Assembly: GCF_023065955.2 (NCBI RefSeq)
Contig: NW_026622808.1
Coordinates: 31,012,475 to 31,076,474 of the forward strand
Length of the DNA: 64,000 nucleotides
Origin: Ursus arctos
Taxonomy: Eukaryota > Chordata > Mammalia > Carnivora > Ursidae
Direction of reading: 5' to 3'
A model generated the notes under the pieces. The model was given only the letters and a program-made list of their open reading frames with translations, made no database searches and was not told the origin of the DNA. The position numbers and the translations under genes were made by a program. Below, piece after piece: positions 38,301-50,300 of this stretch. Numbering within the stretch: position 1 is the first letter of the stretch; every line of letters starts with the position of its first letter.

Positions 38301-41300
38301 GCAGAAACCAGGACACAGAAGGGCCATGAACCATGTGGGTTTTCTGCCAAGAGATTCCTTTAAGGCTGGTGGGGGTCTCTTATGGATTGAGTGTTTGTGT
38401 CCTGTCAAAATTCCTATGTTGAAGTCCTACCCCCAGTGTGATCGCATCTGCAGATGGGGCTTGCGGGAGGTAATGAGGTTTACATGAGGTCCTGAGGGTA
38501 GAGCCCCCATAATGGGATCAGTGCCCCCTATAAGAGAGAGAGACCAGAACTCTGTCTCTCTTTCTGGTCCATCTCTTCTTTTTCTCTGCCATGTGAAGGC
38601 ACGGCAAGAAAGCAGCCGTCTACAAGCCAGAAAGTCCTCACCAGGAACCATCCATGCCGAACCTTATCTGGGACTTCCAGTCTCCAGAGCCGTAAGAGAT
38701 CAACGTTTGTTGTGTAAGCCCCCCAGTCTGCGCTGTTTTGTTATGGCCACCCGAGCTGACTCAGACAGGGTCACAGGGGACACATCCAAGCATGTATGAG
38801 GCTGGAGGAGGGAAGGGAAGGGGAGCGGGGGGAAGAGCAGAGGAAACATAGCATGGGGAGGGAGGGACAGGGGAGAGGGCTGTGGGCCAAGGCTTTGCTC
38901 CTGGTTGCACTCCATGAATAATCAGACACCCGTGACTGTGCCATCAGGTCCAACACGAAAGCCTGGGGACACAAGGATGAAAAGACACAGCCCCTGCTCC
39001 TCTGTCACGGAGGCCGTAGGGGAAGAGAAGGTGGCATGGGAGACGCCCACCACAGACTTGAAGGCCCTGAAGGATTCTGCCAGGTTTAGGGATGAGGGGA
39101 AATAAGAAGGTATTCCCAGCAGAGGCAAAAGCCTCAGCAAAGGTGCTGAGGAACAGCACTGCACACCGTGGGTGACAGAAGAGGGTACCACGCATGCTTC
39201 TGCCTGTTCAGCTGTGTCTGTGTCAGGGGTCACCGTGAAAAGGCCCCAGGGAAGTGCAGGCCGGCAGCAGGGAGCAAATCCATGATCACCAGCAGTAGCT
39301 AGGCCAGCCTGTCCCTCCTCCCGGGGTACCAACCGCACCCTCACCTAACGAGTCCTTCAGGGCGTGGGTGAGCTTGCACTGCCGGAAGGGGATGTGGTCC
39401 CGCTTCTGGTCCCCCAGGGCAATGATGGCCTGCTCCAGGAACGACAGCGACTTGTTGATGTAGGTGGCTTCCTTCAGCACGCGGCCCTCAGACTACAAAC
39501 CAAAGGTCAAGTCCACTTCGCGCCAGATGGGGAGGCTGCCCACGGAGAACGCTGCAGGTGGGTGGCCAGGCCAGAGCCTCCTTCCCAGAGCCAGCTCTTC
39601 TCTCGTGGGATTGTACCCCATCTCGGGCTAACGCTCATACTCCCAGGAGTGCTCATGCAAATCTTCATGGGAGCGTACGCGCGATATGAATACTTACGTG
39701 AACACTCATAGGAATGCTCAGGAGTCACACCGGTATGAATACGCACAGAAATATTTGTGCAGATACTTGAGCAAATCATCCGGAGGCTACCATACATGCA
39801 AAAGCACTTACACAAATGCACGTAGGAGGGGCGCCGGGGTGGCTCGGTCAGTTTAAGTGTTGGACTCTTGATATCAGCTCAGGTCATGATCTCAGCATCT
39901 TGATATCAAGCCCTGTGTCGGCTTCTATGCTCAGCATGGAGTTTGCTTGTCCCTCTCCCTCTGTTCCTCCCCCCTGCGCACACGATCTCTCTCTCTCCCC
40001 CATCTCTAAAATAAATAAATCTTTTTTAAAAAATGCACATAGGAATGCTCCCTGCATACTCCTGTCAATACTTATGCTACTACTCACACTCCTATGAACA
40101 TCTGAGATGAAACACTCACCGAAAGACTCGTGTGAACACTCACCCTCCTACACAGAGAAAAGCTAATACCAGCACAGAGCATCTACGGAGCCCTTACTGA
40201 GGGCCCGGCGCCTTGCTAAGAATTTAGGGGCCATCATCTCATTCCATGTTTACAACAATCCCATTAGGTAGAACAGCCACTACGTGGCTGCTGTCTCACC
40301 TCTACTAATTCTGTCCCCCCAGCTCCACGAGGTCAAGCCCGCGTGCTCTAGCGTGCCTAGCTGAGGACTGGGCTCACAAATGCCCCAGGAGCGACGGCCC
40401 ATGCGCACGGGCGCTACGCCAGAAACAGGTTGTGGCTTGTTGAGAAGGAGCTTCCTGCTACCCACTTACCCCAGACTTCCCCAGCCTTTCCGAGCCCGCT
40501 AGATCCACCAAGTTAATTTTGGAAGTGATGTACTTTTCGTCTGATAAAGTCCGTGAATGGGCCTACGAAACATCCAAACAAAGGTTAGACGTTACAGGGA
40601 GAAGCTTCAGACACAGCAGGCCCTATGGGACTCGGCCACCCCTTCTGGGCTATTCTAGGAGCTCGCGCTCACCTCCACGTAGATGGTGAAAATGCAGTGT
40701 GACCTGGATGAGTTTTTGTTCATCGTGTGGGAGGCTATAATCCTGTTGGTCTCTCCCTGAAGAGGAGGGGGAACATAAACAACGTTTTGAAAAATTAAAA
40801 TAATAAGGCGTTCGGGTCATTTTTCAACTATACCGACAGCACAAGTGATTTCGTGTCACTGCAATCAAACCTTCCAGAGAAATCTCATTTATAAACTAGC
40901 AGAATGGGAGACCGACTGGAGTCCAGCCCTAGACCTTCACCCTCTGCTAGGGATGTGTGAATTTGTAGAGCTTTCTGAAAAGCAAAGTAGCAATAAGAAT
41001 TAAGAGTCTTAGAGGGATGCCTGGGTGGCTTAGTCAGTTAAGCATCTGCCTTCGACTCGGGTCATGATCCCAGGGCCCACATGGGGCTCCCTGCTCGGCG
41101 AGGAGTCTGCTTCTCCCACACCCTCTGCCCCTCCCCCCTGCTTGTGCCTTCTCTCTCTTTCTATAATAAATAAAATCTTTTAAAAAAATTAAGAGTCTTA
41201 GAAATGTTCACGAATACTGACTCACAATCAACCTACGTATTCAGTGATGAGGAAACGGTCCGTCTGCACAATGGAATGTCCTACAGCCAGGAAAATGTTG

Positions 41301-44300
41301 ACAAATATTTTTTAATCATAGAAAAATGCGGAATCCAAAATCATAGCAAACTAACTTCAGCGGCACATTAAAAGGCTCATCTACCATGACGATGTGGGGC
41401 TCCTCCCTGGCACGCAAAGACGGTTCACCACACGCAAAGCCATCGAGGTGGTGTGCCACAGTAACCGAATGAAGGGTAAAATCATACGACGGGACAGCCT
41501 AAAGAATGCAAAAGCACTCATACAAGAAAGAATACACAGATGCTTTCCAATAAGATGTTCGGAACGGTCACTTCTAGGTTGGGGTTTCAAGGTCATTTCT
41601 TTATTTTTTTCATTTTTTTTAAAGATTTTATTTTTAAGTCATCTGCACACCCAACGTGGGGCTCGGTCTCACAACCCCGAGATCAACAGCTGCATGCTCC
41701 ACCAACTGAGCCAGGCAGGTGTCCCCACGTGTTCTGTTTATATAGGTTTGTGTTTTCGTATTTTCACAGTGAACATGTTACTACTTTTTTTTAAAAAAGA
41801 TTTTATTTATTTGAGAGATGAGAGAGCACGCACGTGCACATGTGTACGTGGAGCTGGGGGGGGGGGGTGGCAGAGGGAGAAGCAGACTCTGCATTGAGCC
41901 GAGAGCCCGACGTGGGGCTTGATTCCAGCGCCCTGGGATCATGACCCGAGTCAAAGGCAGACGCTTACCTGACCGCGCCACCCAGGTACCCTAGTGAACA
42001 TGTTATTATGAAAAATTTAAATTTAAAATTAAAAAATTTTTTTTAATTATGAAAAATGAATAATTCGTATTTTTAAACAGATAGCAGGCCCTTGCTTCTA
42101 ATTCACAGGATTGGGCCCAATGACCGGAATACACTTAAAGATGTGGTGGAAAAAGCTGTTCTTAGGAGAAAAAGGTCCTTGTGGGAGGGACTCCAGTCCC
42201 CTTAAAGGCCCCAGAGAAATGCTCTGAACAAGTCCCAAAGCAGTGATGACAGGGCCCCCTGGGGAGAGGAGGGGAAGCCCTGAGCTGTGGAGCAGACCTG
42301 GCTGACCCCCTGGCTGACGCCCGTGTCCATGTCTCTACAGCTTCTCACTGTCACCTGAGGTAGGACTTGCATCGTGGCTCGACAGCTGTCCAGCCTTACC
42401 CAGTTCCCTTCTTGCTTCCTTGACACAGGAACTTCCCCTCATAAGACCTTCAAGCATTTCATCCCATCTTGGCATCTGCTTCTCAGAGAACCCATACTAA
42501 CATACTTTGAAAAGACTGTTGAATAGACTGACAGTTGACTTCTCACTACTAACGATGGAAACCATAACTTTGCAATGATGTCTTTGATATGGTAGAAGCG
42601 AGCAAAGGCCAAAATAGAATTTGACGCACAGCAAAAATATCTTTCGAGACTGAGGATAAAATAAGGACATTTCAAAACACAAGAAACTCTTTGTCACCAG
42701 CACGCTCACTGTAAAGGATGTAGAACAGAGAGAAGGAGAACATTCTCCAGTGGAGCGCTATGGGGAAAAGAGAGGAAAAGCAATGAAAGGGGTAAATATG
42801 AGGGTAAACGTAAAAGAATGCAGACTACATAAAACGTTAATAATGATGCCCCCTGCAGAGTCAAAAAACAAAAATGTAAAAGACAAGGCGACAATCCTAA
42901 GGTTCTTACAGAATCCAGAAGGAAGGAAAGGTTTCCGAACTTTAGATTTTGCAGGTTTTATTTTAAAATAATTATAACACAAATCAAATGGTAAAGTTAC
43001 AGTAAAACATAATATTACGATAAAATGACATTTTATTTTGATCCACAGGAAGTTTCAAAGCAATGTATAGGCAGGTCCTCTGTACCCTTCACTCACCCTC
43101 TCCCCGTGATAATATCTTGCAAAACCACAGCACAATATCAAAGCCAAGAAGCTGATACTGGTATAATCCACAGAGCTTACGCAGACTTCACTAGGCAGGT
43201 ATGCTCATTTGGGTGTCTATGTATGTGTGTGTATTAGCTAAATGTGCAAGTTGTTATTTCTAGGATAAACCGAGAGAGCGAGAGAATATAAATACGAATG
43301 AACATATAACTTCTAAGTTAGTAGAGGGGGAAATAAGAACAATGAAAAATTAAATATCCAATTAAAAAGAGGGCAGCAGGGCCCGGGTGGCTCAGTCAGT
43401 TAAGCGTTTGCCTTTGGCTCAGGTCATGATCCCAGGGTTCTGGGATCAAGCCCCATGTGGGGCTCCCTGCTCAGTGGGGTGTCTGCTTCTCTCTCTCCCT
43501 CTGCCCCTCCCCCTCTGCGCATGCTCTCTGTCTCAAATAAATAAAATCTTTACATAAATAAATTTTTAAAAAGAGGGCAAAACAGGTAAGAAAAATACAT
43601 GTAGAACAAATGGAGCAAAGAGAAAGCACACAATAACACGACAGGTGTATAACCAACTATATGAGTAATTTACATTGAGTGCAAATGGAATGAAATGCTT
43701 CAATTAAAAGACAAAGACTGTCAGACCACCAAGACTGAGTTATGATGAAATAGAAAGCATGAATAGACCAACTACTAGTAAGGAGATCGAATCAGTAATC
43801 AAAAACCTCCCAAGAAGTAAAAGTCCAGGATCAGATGACTTCACTGGTGAATTCTACCCCTGGATTTTTTTTTTTTAAAGCTTTTATTTATTTACTTGAG
43901 AGAGAGAAAGTGAAAGAAAGAAAGAGAGCACATAAGTGTTTGGGAGGAGCAGAGGGGGGGGGGAGCAGACTCCCCGCTGAGCAGGGAGCCTGATGCCAGG
44001 CTCAATCCCAGGACTCTGGGATCGTGACCCAAGCCGAAGGCAGACGTTTTTTTGTTTTGCTTTCTTTTTTTAAAGATTTTATTTAGTTGACAGAGAGAGA
44101 GACAGCGAAAGAGGGAACACAAGCAGGGGGAGTGGGAGAGGGAGAAGCAGGCTCCCGCTGAGCAGGGAGCCCGATGCAGGGCTCGATCCCAGGACCCTGG
44201 GACCATGACCTGAGCTGAAGGCAGACGCTTAATGACTGAGCCACCCAGGCGCCCCTCTACCCCTGGATTTTTAAAACAAAATCCTTTTATATGCTCTTTA

Positions 44301-47300
44301 TATGAAAAGCCAAAACAAAGAGTTCACATACAATTCAATTAACCTAAAATTAAGAATTTTTGTTCATCAAATAACACATAAAGAGAGAAGAAAAAAAGAA
44401 GCCACAGAAAATATAAGATATTTGCAATACGTATAGTTGAAAAAGAATTAGTTTTCAGAGTATATACAAAATTCATGCAGATAAGTAAGAGAAAGAAAAA
44501 AGGACATCTGTAAAAAAAAAAAAAAAAAAAAAAACAAAAAAAAAAAAACAACCCAAAATAGGAAAAAGGAAATTCAAATGGTCAATAAGCACATGAAAAG
44601 ATCCTTAGTTTCATTAGTAATGAAAGATGAAAACAGAAGACCACAGTGGGAAACACCACACACCAGCCAGATTGGTCAAAATTTTAAGGTCAGAATACTT
44701 GGGATTCTGATAACCTGCTGTGCAAGTGTACCATTATGGAAAAGAGCTGGCATTGCCTAAGAAAACTTAAGACACACATACTCAATGACCCATAATCGCA
44801 GTCCAAAAATTCATGCTACGTGCACCAACAGATATACAAGAACGTTCCCAGTGGCATTGTTTGAAATATCCCCCGAATTAGGTAAACCCAATGTCCATCA
44901 GAAGAGTGGATAACTAACTTGTAGTATATTCAGTCAATGTAATACAATGATAATGACAATGAAAAATATACAGCAAGAATGCATATGAATTTCACATAAA
45001 AAGTAGATAAAAGGGAAAAGTAATCAGACAGAATTCATCCTACATGATTCCTTTTATATAAAAAATTTCCAAAAAATTAAAGTATGCTGTTGGAGGAAAC
45101 ATGGGTGGTGTGCTAGAGGTGATAAAGGTATAAAGAAGACGAATGAGGGGTGCCTGGGTGGCTCAGTTGGTTAAGTGTCTGCCTTCGGCTCAGGTCCCAC
45201 ATCAGGCTCCTTGCTCAGCAGAGAGCCTGCTTCTCCCTCCGTTTGCCACTCCCCCTGCCTGTGTGCTCTCTCTCTCTCTCTCTGACAAATAAATAAAATC
45301 TTAAAAAAAAAAAAAAGAGACCAATGAAATGGTCACAAGTCAGGAGAGTGGTTACGACTAACGGTATGAATAAATACTTATTCATGATAAAAACTCTTCC
45401 CAACCTTGGACCTTCTTTAACCTGAAGACACCAAAAACCTACAGCAAACATTGTTAGTCATGGTGAAATGTTAGGAGCAGCAAGAAGACAAGCATGCCCT
45501 CACTGCTGCCTCCTGAGACACTCTCTTCCCCGTAGATGCAAGGGCTCCAGGTGTAAATCACCCCTGACTACACCTCTGTGACTTTTTTAAAAAGTTTTAT
45601 TGACACATAATTTAAATAGCATAAAATTCTCTGTTTTAAGTATATGATTCAGTGATTTTTTTTTTAGCAAATTTACAGAGTTGTGCAACCATCACCACGA
45701 TCCTGTTTTAGAAATGTTGTGTAACTCCAAAAAGTTCGCTGGGCCCATCTGCAACCATTTCCCACTCCTTCCCCTGGGGGACCGCTAATGTGCTATCTCT
45801 AAAGATGTGTCTATTGGGACATTTCAAACGAATGGAATCATTCATACAGTGTGGATCTTTTGTGTTTCTTTTATTGAGCATTTTTTTAAAAGACTTTATT
45901 TATTTATTTGACAGAGAGAGAGGCGGCGAGAGAGAGGGAACACAAGCGGAGCAGGGAGCCCGATGCAGGGCTTGATCCCAGGACCCTGGGATCACGCCCT
46001 GAGCCAAAGGCAGACGCTTAACGACTGAGCCACCCAGGCGCCCCATACTGAGCGTTTTTTTGAGATTTGTCCACATTGTAGCATATATCAGTACTCCATT
46101 TCTTTTTATTGCTGAGTAGTTTTCCATCATACGGATGTACCACATTTTGTTTATCCATTCACCAGTGATGAATATTTTGGTTATTTCCAGTCTTTGGGTA
46201 TTATGAATAATTCTGTTATAATATTTGCCTACAAGTCTGTTTGAACACATGCTTTTACTTCTCTTGGGAAAATACCTAGGAATAGAATTGCTAGGTCTAT
46301 GATAAAATCAATGTTTAAATTTTTAGGAAACTCCCAAAATGGTTGCACCATTATACATTTCAGCAACAATGTATAAGAGTTCCAACCTAGGGGCGCCTGG
46401 GTGGCTCAGTCGGTTAAGTGTCTGCCTTCAGTTCAGGTCATGATCTCAGAGTCCTGGGATCGAGCCCCTGCACCCAGCTCCCTGCTCAGTGGGGGAGTCT
46501 GCTTCTCCCTCTCCCTCTGCCCCTCCCTCCCATACTCACTACCTCTCAAATAAATAAAATCTTTAAAGAAAAAAAAAAGAGTTCCAACCTATATGACTTT
46601 TAAAAGAGTAGCATACACTGGGGAATTTATAGATTTGTAAGAGCTCTTATATACTTAAGGATGTTAATTCTTATTGTTTTCTATACTACAAATACCCATG
46701 ATTTCACGTTAACTGAAAAAAAGGACAATTTCGACTAAGTTAAGAAAAAAATTGCATTGGGGGGCGCCTGGGTAGCGCAGTCATTGAGCGTCTGCCTTCG
46801 GCTCAGGGCGTGATCCCGGCGTTCTGGGATCGAGTTCCACATCGGGCTCCTCCGCTATGAACCTGCTTCTTCCTCTCCCACTCCCCCTGCTGTGTTCCCT
46901 CTCTCACTGGCTGTCTCTCTGTCACATAAATAAATAAAAATCTTAAAAAAAAAAAAAAAGAAAAGAAAAAAATTGCATTGGGAAAAAAAGACTGGAAGGA
47001 AATAAGTCAAAATATACATTATTGTTGCTGTATGTAGGAAACAAGACGAGTGAATTCTTTTTTTGTTCATGTATTTTTTTCTTTACTATCTGAACTTGCT
47101 AAAAGAGCATATATTAATATTCATTCTGATTATCAACATAAGTAAAAAACTAAGAAGGAGGGAGGGAGGAAAAGAAAAAAGGGAAGAAAAGAAGGGAGGG
47201 AAGGAAGGAGGGAGGGAGGGTGGAAGGAGAGAAGGAAGGGGCCCTTAGACTTGGTCATCTCACCTCAAAAAGGAGGCTGAAGGCATCCTCCTCCTGACTT

Positions 47301-50300
47301 GTAAGGTGGACTGACAAGCCTTTAATGAAGACCCCTTGAGGGTTTTCCACGATGGTCATTGGTGTGACTGACGGTCCGACATAGGGCAGAGTGGACAGGA
47401 GATCGAACAGACTCTCGTTGTAGATTTCCAGGTAGGAAACACGCACAGTGATGGCATGTGTGGGGCGTTCTTCGATCATCCTAAAAACCTAGATGGGGGA
47501 TTGGACAGTAGTCACCAAGAGCAAAACTCCAATGACCAGCCAGTGTCAAAAGGGTTCTGACCTCAGCAGGGAACATCAAGAAGTACAATAAAAAAATCTT
47601 TGTCCTAAAAGAATTTACAGTCGAGCTAGCATGATGGTCAACATCACCAACAATGGCTATTATTAGTCTATTGAGTGATAATTATCGTGTAGTTTTTTGA
47701 GGCCTGACTTAACAGATTGAACAGCCCCGTGACGATGAATGGAAAAGACTCTGGAGTAAAGATCCCTTATTTTATGGGGTCTCACCATACAGACACCTCT
47801 TTCACATCCATTATTTAATTCCATTCTCACAACTCCCCTGTGAATGAAGCAGGGCAGGGGCAATACCCATCTGTGGAAAGCTCCATGCAATGAAATTATT
47901 TGTCTATGATCACTCAGCTACTGAGAGAAGCCAAGCCCAAACTCAGCCTTCCCAGCTCCTAATACCCTCCCTGATACTTATAGGCAGGTGACTTTGGACT
48001 GGTCTTTTCCCCTCTCTGGACCTTAACTTTCTGAACAGTCAAATGGGCGGTGGGGGTTGGACTGGATGATCCCTGAGGCCCCCACCCTGCTCTAACAGTC
48101 TAGGTCTTTGCTGTCCAACATAGTAGACACCAGCCACAGGCGACTGCTAAACACCTGAAATGTGGCTGACGCAAATGAGGGACTGAATTTCAAGTTTTAT
48201 TTAATTGTAATTAATTTGAATTTTTAATTGTAATTTAAATTTCAAAGGGGCTCCTAAATTCAGTTACTGGTAAACCTTTCAGTATGTTTCCAACAACTTG
48301 GGTTTATAAACCTACTTTTTCAACCATAAATTTTATGAAATCTAAATACAGATCAAGTATTCCTGATGAGTATTTAGTGTCTAAATGGAAATGGGCCGTA
48401 AGTATAAAATAGACACCGCAAAGACTTGGTGTGAGAAAAAGAATGTAAAATAGCTCAAGAATTTTCATAGCGACTACATGGGGAGATGATATTTTGCATT
48501 TACTGACATAAAATATATTATTAATATCAACTTTGCCTGTTTTACTTTTTAAGCTGTGGTTACTAGAAAACTCAAAATTGCATGTCTGACTTGCACTATA
48601 TTTCCACGGGGCAACGCTCGGATCCGCTACTGAAGTCGGAGATGCTGAGATCCCGAAGCTTTGACAGCGGGGCATGAAGGAGATGGCTTCCCCAGTTGGA
48701 ACATGGGTGGTTTATACACTAGAGGGTCCTCTCCGTTTCTTATAGGACAGGGCTATAAAACCTCCAGATGCTTTTGGGGAAAAGCCCTTTGCCTCCTACC
48801 TCCCAACAGAGGGTCCTCACAGAACCCCAAAGGAAGGCCCCTCTGTCCTGTCTTCGGTCAGAGTTCCCAGACCCCCCAGTGCTGACTCAGTCCTGAAAGC
48901 TCCTGTTGTGCCTGCTTCTGCCCTTTGCTCTTTCTGGGGCTGTGACGGTAGAAGAAGCCAGAGCAGGTCAGTAAGGAAGCTCTGTAAGAGTCCGGATCCC
49001 CTCATTAAAATGAAGAAGGAACATCATTAGGACCTCCGAATCCTCGATTACAGGATCGCAGACCAGCGCAGCAGCAAGAGGCCAGTTGGCACAGCCTCAC
49101 AAATGAGGAAGCCAGCTCTGCATGGGCTTGGGTTGGACTCTGAAACCCGAACTCCTAGTTTCCTGAGGCCTCTGCACCCACACCCCCTCAATGTGTATCC
49201 TGCGTCCAGTAGCAGGTTTGGGGTCAGCAGCAGCGGCGGTAAGAGGGGGGGAACTCGTGTGGCACCCCACCTGTGGGCCCACTCTCTACCTGCTGGAGGG
49301 CACGAGGAAGGATCCCCCGGTGCTTGTAATTCTCAGTTGCCCCTGTCATGGTGTATGTCTTGCCGGCTCCTGTCTGCCCGTAACACATGATGGTACCTGC
49401 AAATACGTGGAAGCACGTCTTGGTGATGTCCAGGAAAATAGCTCCGAGGACGGCTCTCATATCCCCCAGCATGCCCGGTGCCAGCCTGGACCCTGGCGTG
49501 AAGGGGGCCATCAGGAGCAGCCAGGGACACGAGGAATTTCTGCCATGGCGGGGGGCGGGGGGATAGGAAGGGAAACAGGGACATAAATGGTCAAAACACA
49601 GCCGGCTGCTCTGAATCTGGCTCATGTGGTGCTCTGCTGTTCCCTGTGCCAAGAGAAGATCCCACCCTCGGGCTTCTGAGCAGAGCAGGGAATATCAGGC
49701 AACAGAGAAACTGGGAATTTTCCTAGACAGGTGAGGAGGGAGACAGAAACATTGAACTCCAGCCCTTCTGTAGCAAAGCCATGAACTGCCAGAGTCTCAG
49801 GCGTAAGCCTCCCTGGAGCTGGCCAGGCAGGAGGCAAGAAGCACTTTCAAAATCCCCAGGAAGAAACGGGCGTGGGAAGGGCATTTCCTGTTACTGGTGA
49901 GAATTCTCTGTAGGCTGCAAGTTCCCACAGGATCAAACAGGGCTGCTAGTTGATCGCATGTCACTTCCAGAAACAGACCACCATGACAGGTCCTAACTGG
50001 TCCCACCGCCCTCTCCAGGAAGACTTCCGTTTGCACCTCTCACGTCTATGAGGTCTACCATGACCACCGGGCACTAGGGTTCCCGTTCCCATCCGCCCTT
50101 CCGCCTGGCTTGGCCAGCCTGAGCCAGACCCATCCCAGACACTGCTTTAGGGTAACACTGGGCCATAGAAATCCATGTTTGTCTTCCCCACACCAAGGCT
50201 CTAGTTCCTGGGATGGGCAGATTCTACACAAGGGGCTCTAACTCAGCATGGGAGCCGAGGTCAGAAACCGTGTCTACTAACACAAGTGTGTAGGAAGGAG

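Larger units (their letters stand above)
40757..47263 (-). other. KIF9: KIF9 intron 4
   Basis: 6.5 kb with eight CanSINE units, L1 fragments and a GA-rich tract next to the exon 4 donor. 42070-43370 is largely unclassified, with an L2-like look in places. Confidence 0.7.
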
